DNA from: Tumebacillus permanentifrigoris
Lineage (GTDB): Bacteria > Bacillota > Bacilli > Tumebacillales > Tumebacillaceae
Assembly (NCBI RefSeq): GCF_003148565.1
Contig: NZ_QGGL01000006.1
Span: 1-64,000, forward strand
Length of the DNA stretch: 64,000 nt
Reading direction: 5' to 3'
The notes beneath the pieces were generated by a model that was not told where the DNA came from, made no database searches, and worked only from the letters and a program-made list of their open reading frames with translations. Made by a program: the position numbers and the translations under genes. Of this stretch, positions 1-6,096 are shown in pieces (position 1 is the stretch's first letter; every line of letters starts with the position of its first letter).

Positions 1-34
1 TATGTCTTTCGAATGTTTCCCATAAATGAAAAAC

Positions 35-86
35 CCCCTTCAAATAGATAGTAGGGGGCTTTCTTCCTACTGTCTACTTGAAGGGG
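35..86. repeat. Long imperfect inverted repeat before the RNase HIII-like gene
   Basis: Two 21-base arms (35-55 and 66-86) are reverse complements except at two positions, one of which is still a G-U pair in RNA. They enclose a 10-base T-rich loop. The left arm with the T-rich loop could end transcription from upstream. The right arm overlaps the AAGGGG ribosome site of the next gene, so the hairpin could also hide that site. Function is inferred from shape only. Confidence 0.55.
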
Positions 87-95
87 ATCATATCA

Positions 96-725
96 GTGTG
101 GTACTGCTTGTATGAATCGGGTAAGGGGGATTTTTTTGGACCCTTAGTTACCGCTGGCGTGATCGTTGACCCGGAGGCAGTGCCGCTGTTGCAATCGCTA
201 GGCGTAGACGACAGCAAGAAAATCACCGACAAAAAAATCCCCGGCATGGCCGAGGAGATTCGCAAGATTTGTTTCGGGAAGTACAAAGTCTTGCAGATCA
301 ACCCGGCGGAGTACAACGAACTGTATGGGAAGATGAAGAACTTGAACGTGTTGCTTGCGTGGACTCATGCCGCAGTTATCGAAGACCTGCTTGAAAAACA
401 AGACGTCAAACTCGCCATCGCCGATAAATTTGGCGACGAAAAGTACATTAACGACAAGCTCAAAACCCGAGGCAAGGGTATCCACCTCATCCAAGTTCCA
501 AAAGCCGAACAAAACATCGCCGTCGCTGCGGCTTCCATCCTCGCCCGTGACGCCCTCCTCAAATGGAGCAACGGGGCGAAAAAGACCTACGGTCTCACAC
601 TTCCCAAAGGGGCTTCCTCCCTCATGATCCAAGCGGGCAAGTCCTATGTGAAGTCCCACGGCAAGGACGCCCTCACCAACGTGGCGAAATTGCATTTCAA
701 AACAACAGAAGACGTTCTATCGTGA
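96..725 (+). CDS. RNase HIII-like protein lacking its N-terminal domain
   Basis: Related to RNase HIII, which cuts RNA in RNA/DNA hybrids. The motif ESGKGDFFGPLV near the N-terminus, DDSKKITDKKI, VAAASILARDA and the LHFKTTEDV end are all of that family. Full-length enzymes are about 300 residues with an N-terminal substrate-binding domain. Here only about 209 residues remain and that domain is absent. The first catalytic Asp of the family DE(S/V)G motif is replaced: the sequence reads YESGKGD. GTG 96 is preferred, with AAGGGG at 81-86; TTG 78 is also open. Three decayed copies of parts of this gene lie downstream (2207, 4706, 5568). It may be an expressed fragment or a pseudogene; activity is doubtful. 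Confidence 0.7.
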   Translation: MWYCLYESGKGDFFGPLVTAGVIVDPEAVPLLQSLGVDDSKKITDKKIPGMAEEIRKICFGKYKVLQINPAEYNELYGKMKNLNVLLAWTHAAVIEDLLEKQDVKLAIADKFGDEKYINDKLKTRGKGIHLIQVPKAEQNIAVAAASILARDALLKWSNGAKKTYGLTLPKGASSLMIQAGKSYVKSHGKDALTNVAKLHFKTTEDVLS

Positions 726-731
726 AATCAG

Positions 732-768
732 GGCAAGCCTAAAGCGGTTTTACCCCTTTAGGCTTGCC
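732..768 (+). terminator. Hairpin terminator after the RNase HIII-like gene
   Basis: GGCAAGCCTAAA pairs perfectly with TTTAGGCTTGCC around a 13-base loop, followed by TATTTTGTTG. Related hairpins built on GGCAAGC/GCTTGCC follow RNase HIII fragments at 2505 and 5690, which suggests gene end and terminator were copied together. Confidence 0.8.
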
Positions 769-867
769 TATTTTGTTGTGGGAACAAAAGCAGGTTTGGA
801 TAGGGAATGGGTTGAATTTTGAATGTAAGAGTGTATCCACGTCTTGACGTCAAAGGAGCAATGACAT

Positions 868-1377
868 TTGAAGATACTCGAAACCGACAGGCTCATCCTG
901 CGCCATCAAACGGTCGAGGATGCGGCATTTATGTTGGGGCTGTGGAACGATCCGTCATGGATTCAAAACATCGGTGATCGTGGCGTGAGAACCGTGGAGG
1001 ATGCACGCAAGAACATCAAAACTGGGGCTGTCGAGATGTACGAAAAATGGGGTTATGGCTTCTACCTGACCGAGCTAAAGGACGCTGGCATCCCGCTTGG
1101 GATCTGCGGCTTCGCAAAACGAGACTTTTTAGAAGATCCGGATGTCGGATTCGCGTTTCTGCCGCGCTACTGGGGCAAGGGCTACGCGTATGAAGCGGCT
1201 TCTGCCGTGATGGAATATGGGAGCTCCGTTTTGGGCTTTACCCGGATTGCAGCGTTTACGTCCGAAGATAACGAAGCGTCAGGCAGACTGCTGGTAAAAC
1301 TGGGTTTGCAGTTTCAGAGGCTGATCCCTTACCCAGGTGGACAAGAATTGGTTCGCTTGTATTCCATAGATCTCTAA
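868..1377 (+). CDS. GNAT family N-acetyltransferase (RimJ/RimL type)
   Basis: A 169-residue acetyltransferase transferring acetyl from acetyl-CoA to an amino group; the substrate is unknown. The opening ETDRLILRHQTVEDAAFM is typical of RimJ/RimL-like members. The body has the LGICGFAKRD and GFAFLPRYWGKGYAYEAA motifs, the latter being the acetyl-CoA binding loop, then AFTSEDNEASGRLLVKLG near the end. TTG 868 is chosen because AAAGGAG at 852-858 sits nine bases upstream. The nearby ATG 861 is out of frame. The gene stands alone between two RNase HIII-derived stretches. Confidence 0.9.
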   Translation: MKILETDRLILRHQTVEDAAFMLGLWNDPSWIQNIGDRGVRTVEDARKNIKTGAVEMYEKWGYGFYLTELKDAGIPLGICGFAKRDFLEDPDVGFAFLPRYWGKGYAYEAASAVMEYGSSVLGFTRIAAFTSEDNEASGRLLVKLGLQFQRLIPYPGGQELVRLYSIDL

Positions 1378-1463
1378 GACAAAAGCCATAATCCGGCAAA
1401 AATTGTCTAGGAGCCTCCTGTTGATTCTGATACCCTAGAGAAAGTGAGGACGGGGACCCGCAC

Positions 1464-1529
1464 ATGGAGTACACCGAGCGAATCCAAGCCACCTTGGGCT
1501 ATATGGAATACCACTTGGAACTTTCGTGA
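1464..1529 (+). pseudogene. Remnant of an AraC-family DNA-binding N-terminus
   Basis: Starting at ATG 1464 the frame reads MEYTERIQATLGYMEYHLEL and then stops at TGA 1527-1529. This matches the usual first helix of AraC-type regulators with an N-terminal HTH pair and a C-terminal effector domain. The rest of the HTH region is missing, and the effector-binding domain begins directly after. I infer a deletion that removed most of the DNA-binding half. Confidence 0.6.
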
Positions 1530-2062
1530 CTCTGTCGCACGCTCCCCGTCTGCGTGAAGGAGGAATCACGATAACACCGACGATTGTGACAAAGTCTGCA
1601 TTCAAACTGATTGGCTACGGATTGGACATCGAAACGAATGAAGGAAAAAACCAAAGCGACATCCCGGCGTTCTGGCAACGTTATCTCCAAGAAAACCTTC
1701 GTGCCAATATTCCCCACAAACTCCGCCCGAACGTGGAGATTGGAATGGGCACGAACTTCGAGCCGGAGACTGGTCGATTTACCTACGTGATCGGGTTTGA
1801 AGCGGAGTCGTTTGACAACGTGCCGGAGGGGATGATGTGCATCACCGTACCCGAAGCCACGTATGCGGTCTTCACCACCTCGAAAGCGTCCAACGCAGAC
1901 TTCGCGTCGAGCATTCAACAAACGTGGGCGAAAGCATTCCAAGAGTGGTTTCCCACCTCCGGCTATCAAGCCTGTACACCCGAATTTGAGTGGTACGACG
2001 AGCGTTCTGAGTCCGACACCGACAAGCAGATGGACATCTACATCGCGATTGTGAAGGAGTAA
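1526..2062 (+). CDS. GyrI-like / AraC effector-binding domain protein
   Basis: About 160 residues form one GyrI-like small-molecule binding domain (AraC_E_bind/Cass2 type): SAFKLIGYGLDIETNEG at the start, IPAFWQRYLQENL, YVIGFEAESFDNVPEGM and a C-terminal FEWYDER. Such domains bind cationic or hydrophobic drugs, alone or fused to an AraC or MerR DNA-binding part. The start is uncertain. GTG 1526 has no clear ribosome site, while AAGGAGG at 1557-1563 sits seven bases before an ATA codon at 1571; GTG 1586 is too far from it. A decayed AraC N-terminus lies immediately upstream, so this protein probably no longer regulates transcription and may act as a binding or sequestering protein. Confidence 0.75.
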   Translation: MTLSHAPRLREGGITITPTIVTKSAFKLIGYGLDIETNEGKNQSDIPAFWQRYLQENLRANIPHKLRPNVEIGMGTNFEPETGRFTYVIGFEAESFDNVPEGMMCITVPEATYAVFTTSKASNADFASSIQQTWAKAFQEWFPTSGYQACTPEFEWYDERSESDTDKQMDIYIAIVKE

Positions 2063-2151
2063 GACTTCGCAAGTCCGTTACGGACAGACCGAAAGAAAGC
2101 GAATCGGGCGTATGTATGATTTGAGTAAGGAGTTAGGGGGGTTAACTCTAG

Positions 2152-2205
2152 GAACAACTGCCCATTTGATGATTATGGAATTGGGCAGTTGTTCTATTTT
2201 TGTTT
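2152..2205 (+). terminator. Rho-independent terminator after the effector-binding gene
   Basis: GAACAACTGCCCA (2152-2164) pairs perfectly with TGGGCAGTTGTTC (2182-2194), followed by TATTTTTGTTT. Confidence 0.85.
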
Positions 2206-2206
2206 G

Positions 2207-2478
2207 GTACTGTTTGTATGAATCCCCGGCACGGCCGAGGAGATTCGCAAGATCTGCGATGGCAAGTACAAAGTCTTGCAGATCAACCCGATTCTGGAGC
2301 GTGGTGCGTTGCTGGAATGTTGCAACGGCGCGAAGACGCAGTATGGAATCACATTGCCAAAAGGAGCTTCGTAATTGGTGATCAAACGGGCAAGTCATAT
2401 GCCCAAGAACATGGCAAGGATGCCTTGATTAAAGTAGCAAAATTGCATTTCAAGACATCGGACGATGTCCTACGATAG
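2207..2478 (+). pseudogene. Decayed RNase HIII copy 2
   Basis: The sequence aligns base by base to three separated parts of the gene at 96-725. These are the GGTACTGyTTGTATGAATC start, the GGCATGGCCGAGGAGATTCG segment through AGATCAACCC, and the last 150 bases ending in GATGTCCTACGATAG. Two internal blocks are missing. An in-frame TAA at the GAS/LVI junction and a one-base loss before GGGCAAG break the frame. It shares the odd TACTGyTTGT insertion of copy 1, so the two derive from the same altered ancestor. Confidence 0.8.
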
Positions 2479-2504
2479 AAGGGGCGACCCCCTAATTCCA
2501 TCTA

Positions 2505-2545
2505 AAGGCAAGCAATTGGCGGGAAACCGTGGATGCTTGACCCGT
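2505..2545 (+). terminator. Degenerate hairpin after RNase HIII copy 2
   Basis: AAGGCAAGCA and TGCTTGACC form an imperfect stem with an inner CGG-GAAA-CCG pairing, followed by CGTTTTGTTG. Closely similar to the hairpin at 5690-5728. Confidence 0.5.
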
Positions 2546-2798
2546 TTTGTTGCTGAACCTGCTGTTCAGCGAAATTTGGCTACTTAGGACACGTGGGTGA
2601 AAGAAGTTGATGGGCACAGGGCATTTGGTGAATTCATGGGATTCAGGAAATTCAGGAAAATGGTTAAAGATGACGCAGGCAGCACGTACTGGATCATCGA
2701 CGGGTCAAAGCAGGTATTCTGATCTATTTTATTTCGCTTGATCAAATACATTATTGATGCTATATTTGCGCTAAATATCATTTTTAATAGGAGGTAAC
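2546..2798 (+). other. Intergenic stretch with a short open remnant
   Basis: No convincing gene. A frame open from 2588 to TGA 2720-2722 reads WVKEVDGHRAFGEF followed by MGFRKFRKMVKDD and ends SKQVF. It has no ribosome site and its first in-frame GTG is at 2597, so it may be the tail of a lost gene. From 2723 the DNA becomes very AT-rich and probably carries the promoter of the next gene, whose AGGAGG is at about 2790. Confidence 0.35.
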
Positions 2799-4184
2799 AT
2801 GAAAACGTTTATTACGAAACTCTTGGCTGCGGGCATCATCGTCGCTGGGCTTGCAGGTACTCATGCGGCGTTTGCGGATACGACAACGCAATACACCTCG
2901 AATCTTATTCCGACGATGACGAGTAACACGTCTCCCTCAGGGATCGTGACATCAAGTGATGCAACAGGAGCTAGCTACGCAGAGTACCCTTGGAAAGCGT
3001 TTGATGGGATCACAGAGTATGGGATTAACGGTACTGGCTACCATGCGTGGGGAACCCGCAATTCAAGTGGTTGGTTAGCTTATGAATTTCCCTCTCCGAA
3101 AACGGTCAGCAAGTATGTGCTGTACACGGGAACCACGTCATTAACGAATACAACCATCTTGCCGAAAACATGGACGTTTGAAGGGTCAAACGATAATGGT
3201 ACTACATGGGCTGTGCTTGATTCGCGTTCTGGCATTACATGGGCAAAGTCAGATATCAAATCGTTTACTTTTACGAATACGACGGCTTACAAAAAGTATC
3301 GGATCAACGTTTCCGCCAGCGGTTCGACTCAGAACTGGGTGAATCTGGCCATTCCGGAACTGCAGATGATGGAAGTGGCAACCACCGCTCCCGTCGCACC
3401 TGTGCTTTTTGGTACGGCGGAGAACACGGTAGATCATCTGTCTTGGAACTCCGTAAACAACGCGACCAGTTACAACATCCTGCGCTCCACCCTTGCAGGA
3501 GGACCGTACACCGAAATCGCGACGGGCGTGACGGGCACGACGTATGATGACACGAATGTAATCAACGGCACCACGTATTACTACGAAGTCGTCGGGATGA
3601 ACATGGCAGGCACCGGCGCTGTATCGAACGAAGTGGCACTGACACCTCACCTGTCCACCGTGAATCTGTTGCAGAACCCGAGCTTCGAGCAGTATTCGGG
3701 CACGAACAACGTGGCGGATTTTTGGACTCCCTACTACAGCGTCGGGTTGACACCAGACCAGTATGGCTTTGAACATGTGCTGAGCCCAGTCAGCGACGGA
3801 AGCTACTCGCAGAAACTGTACGCGAACGGTCTGGCTTCGAGCCAGTCGGTGGAAGTGTACCAATCGGTAACTATGCAACCGAACAAACCGTACAGCCTGA
3901 CCGCCGACATCAAAGTCGAGAATCTGGTCAACGCATCCGTCTACCTGTGGGTGGACTTCTACAACAGTGACACGCTCGTTGACCCGACCACGTACCTCGC
4001 AAACGACAAGCAAGAGCACTATATCAAGATCGACGCCAACGGGTTCTATCAACTCGTGCTGCCAAACAATCTTCCAAACACGCCGGCGACAACCGCCGGG
4101 ATGCGCGTCTACGCGATCATTCGCGGCAACGCCGACAACGCGTCCGGAACCGTTTATGTCGACAACATGAAATTGTTCCAATAA
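2799..4184 (+). CDS. Secreted discoidin (F5/8 type C) / fibronectin III / carbohydrate-binding protein
   Basis: A 461-residue exported protein. Residues 1-27 are a signal peptide with an AFA-DTT cleavage site. Residues about 35-190 look like a galactose-binding-like F5/8 type C (discoidin) domain: YPWKAFDG, WLAYEFPSPKTVSKYVLY, WTFEGSNDNGTTW and YKKYRINVSAS. Residues about 196-283 are a fibronectin type III domain (LSWNSVNNATSYNILRS, TYYYEVVGMN). The remaining part resembles a CBM-like jelly roll (NLLQNPSFEQYS ... VYVDNMKLF). No catalytic domain is visible, so it probably binds polysaccharide or glycan outside the cell. The AGGAGGTAAC ribosome site fixes the start. A remnant of a second copy's C-terminus lies at 8480-8524. 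Confidence 0.88.
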   Translation: MKTFITKLLAAGIIVAGLAGTHAAFADTTTQYTSNLIPTMTSNTSPSGIVTSSDATGASYAEYPWKAFDGITEYGINGTGYHAWGTRNSSGWLAYEFPSPKTVSKYVLYTGTTSLTNTTILPKTWTFEGSNDNGTTWAVLDSRSGITWAKSDIKSFTFTNTTAYKKYRINVSASGSTQNWVNLAIPELQMMEVATTAPVAPVLFGTAENTVDHLSWNSVNNATSYNILRSTLAGGPYTEIATGVTGTTYDDTNVINGTTYYYEVVGMNMAGTGAVSNEVALTPHLSTVNLLQNPSFEQYSGTNNVADFWTPYYSVGLTPDQYGFEHVLSPVSDGSYSQKLYANGLASSQSVEVYQSVTMQPNKPYSLTADIKVENLVNASVYLWVDFYNSDTLVDPTTYLANDKQEHYIKIDANGFYQLVLPNNLPNTPATTAGMRVYAIIRGNADNASGTVYVDNMKLFQ

Positions 4185-4210
4185 AAACACGGCTGTAGGA
4201 AGGAATGAAA

Positions 4211-4246
4211 AAAGATCGCCGACTAAATGAAGGCGATCTTTTTTTG
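4211..4246 (+). terminator. Terminator after the discoidin gene
   Basis: AAAGATCGCC pairs with GGCGATCTTT around an 11-base loop, followed by TTTTT. Confidence 0.88.
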
Positions 4247-4380
4247 TGATACGTAGTGGCTGTTTGGTGATCATCATACCAATTCGCAGGCTTTGGTGGA
4301 CACCTTGAGTGCTGCTATTACTTTGGGACAAGAGTTGGAAGGTTAATTGTACATACGAATATGAAAATTCTAAAATTATA

Positions 4381-4410
4381 TTGAATTATACAATATCTAT
4401 ATGTTATTGT
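4381..4410 (+). promoter_or_regulatory. Possible promoter of the lanthipeptide gene
   Basis: The interval 4247-4499 has no gene and is strongly AT-rich. TTGAAT (4381-4386), an 18-base spacer and TATTGT (4405-4410) form the most plausible sigma-A promoter about 90 bases before the peptide start. Confidence 0.4.
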
Positions 4411-4499
4411 ATTTATGAGGCTAGTTCGATTGGGTAACTGCCTGATGAATGGAACTCAGCAATCTGCATGAACTGATAAATTTTGAGGAGGTTGTTTCC

Positions 4500-4631
4500 A
4501 TGGAAAAAATGTTTGATCTCGACGTTGTTGTGAAGAAAACCGAAAAAAGAGACTATGCACCAGGTGGAGAAGATCCTTATTACACGGGGGTATTCTGCAC
4601 GGTATTGTGCTCTGCTGTTTGCGGCTGGTAA
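4500..4631 (+). CDS. Class I lanthipeptide-like precursor peptide (FDLD leader)
   Basis: A 43-residue peptide that looks like a ribosomal peptide precursor. The leader begins MEKMFDLDVVVKKTE, with the F-D-L-D box that class I lanthipeptide dehydratases recognise. The C-terminal part has Thr29, Cys33, Thr34, Cys37, Ser38 and Cys41 and ends GW. The alternating order T29-C33, T34-C37, S38-C41 would allow three (methyl)lanthionine rings. GAGGAGG sits seven bases before ATG 4500. No LanB, LanC, transporter or immunity gene is in this window, so the gene is an orphan here. A strong terminator follows at once. The ThiF/MFS cluster 1.5 kb downstream is probably independent. The call rests on motif and residue pattern only. 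Confidence 0.75.
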   Translation: MEKMFDLDVVVKKTEKRDYAPGGEDPYYTGVFCTVLCSAVCGW

Positions 4632-4671
4632 TCGCCGGTTGACGGGCCATCACAAGTTTTGAACAGAAATG

Positions 4672-4702
4672 ATAAGGAAGCCCATCTGGGCTTCCTTATT
4701 TG
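4672..4702 (+). terminator. Terminator after the lanthipeptide-like gene
   Basis: ATAAGGAAGCCCA pairs with TGGGCTTCCTTAT with a very tight loop, followed by TTGTTTT. Confidence 0.85.
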
Positions 4703-4705
4703 TTT

Positions 4706-4789
4706 TCCATGAACTCGCGAGGAGATTCGAAGGACTTTGTTTTGGAAAGTACAAAGTCTTGTAGATCAACTCGGCGAAGTGCAGATGTC
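4706..4789 (+). pseudogene. Decayed RNase HIII copy 3
   Basis: About 80 bases, from CATGAACTCGCGAGGAGATTCG through AAAGTACAAAGTCTTG to AGATCAACTCGGCGAAGTGCAG, match positions 243-320 of the RNase HIII-like gene with scattered substitutions, including an in-frame TAG after AAAGTCTTG. No other part of the gene is present. Confidence 0.7.
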
Positions 4790-4825
4790 ATCGTGTTCGG
4801 TCTTGAAATCATGCATGTCAGGTCT

Positions 4826-5062
4826 CTACTTGATGTGCTTGTCTTGAGCTTCACTGGTCAACTTTTCCAAATGCTTGAACTCATCGTCATTACTGTCACC
4901 ATACAATTCGACCGTCTGATCTAGGGTAAGTTTGCCTTGATAGACACCAGTGATCCCGTAAAAATGTTCCATATTGGGTACGCTTTTCAAGAAGAGAACG
5001 TACTCTTTTCCCTTCTTCATGGCTTTGTAACCTTCAAAATTCCTGTCGATGTATGCTATCAT
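4826..5062 (-). CDS. Hypothetical protein, probably a 5'-truncated remnant
   Basis: A 78-residue frame with protein-like composition: GYKAMKKGKEYVLFLKSVP, FYGITGVYQGKLTLDQ, ending EAQDKHIK. The KxGKEYVLFL ... GVYQGK pattern resembles the C-terminal part of small secreted beta proteins of Bacillales. No ribosome site lies upstream of the ATG and no signal peptide is present, so the front of the gene may be lost. It converges on the preceding plus-strand features. Not assigned to a named family. Confidence 0.45.
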   Translation of the reverse strand: MIAYIDRNFEGYKAMKKGKEYVLFLKSVPNMEHFYGITGVYQGKLTLDQTVELYGDSNDDEFKHLEKLTSEAQDKHIK

Positions 5063-5116
5063 TTTATTGAAGTATACTCATATCGTAAATAAGCATCAAG
5101 GAAGGTCGGATAACAG

Positions 5117-5533
5117 TTGAGACAATTGCTGCTGTGTTTTCTCAGTTTTCTATTATTTATAACTGGTTGCTCGTTACAGGAATATAGTTATCAGACCGCC
5201 ATTGATAATGGTGATGTTGTTTCTGAAGGGACGACCAAGGGGAATCTGGATTTGTTTCAAAAGTTCCTGTCCGACATAGACACTCAAAAACCATCGGATG
5301 TAAAAGTAACCAGATACAGTAAAGAAGGAGATCCGATTTTCTTCAAATTGAAATATAATGGGGTGGAGATTCAGATACACGAAGACGCCTCCAAAGACAA
5401 GTACGGGGGAGGTAAACAAGTCTACCAGTGTAAGGGAGTTGAAGAAAATGACTTGCCTGAGGGGACAGAATACGTTTTGACCGGGTGCAGCATTTCCTCT
5501 CGGAGACCTATCCTCATGATTTATAAAAAGTGA
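5117..5533 (+). CDS. DUF4362 lipoprotein
   Basis: A 138-residue lipoprotein. The N-terminus is a hydrophobic signal with a lipobox ending FITGC, so Cys18 should be lipidated. The mature part matches DUF4362: DNGDVV, NLDLFQKFLSDI, VTRYSKEGDPIFFKLKYNG and the closing GTEYVLTGC. The function of DUF4362 is unknown; members are small envelope proteins of Bacillales. TTG 5117 is used because GGAAGGTCGG lies just upstream. The gene sits alone between RNase HIII remnants at 4706 and 5568. Confidence 0.82.
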   Translation: MRQLLLCFLSFLLFITGCSLQEYSYQTAIDNGDVVSEGTTKGNLDLFQKFLSDIDTQKPSDVKVTRYSKEGDPIFFKLKYNGVEIQIHEDASKDKYGGGKQVYQCKGVEENDLPEGTEYVLTGCSISSRRPILMIYKK

Positions 5534-5567
5534 ATCAAAAAAATGAACCCATTTGTAGCATGGGGTG

Positions 5568-5646
5568 GGGTGGATGACAGCATGAAGATCATCGAAAAAA
5601 TCCTCGGCATGACCGAGGAGACATGCAAGATTTGTTTTGGGACTGA
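5568..5646 (+). pseudogene. Decayed RNase HIII copy 4
   Basis: Twenty-four codons remain in frame and parallel copy 1: VDDSMKIIEKILGMTEE here against VDDSKKITDKKIPGMAEE there, followed by CKICFG in both. The match ends at 5646. A GGCAAGCA/TGCTTGCC hairpin of the kind that follows copies 1 and 2 occurs 45 bases later. The sequence 5730-5866 after the hairpin stays open but resembles nothing I recognise. Confidence 0.7.
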
Positions 5647-5689
5647 AGCAGTTATTCGATATAAGGAGTTCACACTCGAATATGATAAG

Positions 5690-5728
5690 GGCAAGCACCA
5701 AGCGGGAAACCGAGGATGCTTGCCTTTT
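5690..5728 (+). terminator. Terminator-like hairpin after RNase HIII copy 4
   Basis: GGCAAGCA (5690-5697) pairs with TGCTTGCC (5717-5724), with an inner CGG-GAAA-CCG hairpin, followed by TTTT. Confidence 0.7.
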
Positions 5729-5900
5729 GCGTTGTACGGTGGTGAAGGATGCTTGTTGAATCTACGGGTCCTTCACAAGGGAGTGTTGCCTTGTAACGCC
5801 GTTATATCGGATCGGGAAAGTTTTCATCCATTCGAAATGGAACTCTTAGCAAGGGAAATAAAGTAAATTCCAACGACTGTTTTATTTAATAATTATTCGT

Positions 5901-5929
5901 TTGACAGTTTATGCAGAAAAATGTAATAA
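5901..5929 (+). promoter_or_regulatory. Strong promoter of the peptide/ThiF/MFS cluster
   Basis: A perfect -35 TTGACA (5901-5906), a 17-base spacer and -10 TAATAA (5924-5929). It is the closest match to sigma-A consensus seen upstream of any accessory gene here. Transcription would start only about 15 bases before the peptide's TTG codon. Confidence 0.8.
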
Positions 5930-5950
5930 TTATTTCAGGAAGTGGTTATC

Positions 5951-6022
5951 TTGAAACTGAAAATTCGCAAAGCGGATCGCAAAGAAGTTGCTTATGCAAC
6001 TGACTTGGGTGATGTCGGTTAA
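5951..6022 (+). CDS. Short putative RiPP precursor peptide (23 aa)
   Basis: Reads MKLKIRKADRKEVAYATDL and then GDVG. AGGAAGTGG at 5937-5945 lies five bases before the TTG start, and the strong promoter at 5901 points at it. It is followed by a hairpin and then a ThiF-like gene and an MFS gene, the same order as mccA-mccB-mccC (microcin C) and paaP-paaA-paaB (pantocin A). The N-terminal half is basic and the C-terminal half neutral to acidic. It has no C-terminal Asn (the residue MccB adenylates) and no Glu-Glu-Asn (the pantocin core). It is therefore either a new type of substrate for this enzyme family or a leader peptide. The position makes expression very likely; the function is inferred. 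Confidence 0.6.
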   Translation: MKLKIRKADRKEVAYATDLGDVG

Positions 6023-6033
6023 GCACTGATACA

Positions 6034-6058
6034 AGGGGGAGTTAACTTAACTCCCCCT
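6034..6058 (+). terminator. Hairpin between peptide gene and ThiF gene (attenuator-like)
   Basis: AGGGGGAGTTAA and TTAACTCCCCCT are perfect reverse complements (6034-6045 and 6047-6058), followed by a weak T-rich run (ACTTCTTATTTTTATATTTTC). It should end most transcripts after the peptide gene and let a fraction reach the enzyme genes. E. coli mccA-mccB has a terminator in the same place. Confidence 0.75.
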
Positions 6059-6096
6059 ACTTCTTATTTTTATATTTTCTTAGGGAAGGGTAGATT

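Noticed and set aside
3249-4331. A 360-residue antisense frame across the discoidin gene
   Set aside because: Composition typical of a shadow frame, and it would run through the terminator at 4211-4246.
5543-5866. A 107-residue plus-strand protein
   Set aside because: Its front is an RNase HIII remnant and the frame runs through a terminator-like hairpin; no ribosome site.
5951-6022. Calling the short peptide a true microcin C (MccA)
   Set aside because: MccA-type peptides end in Asn, which is the modified residue; this one ends in Gly. Only the gene order matches.
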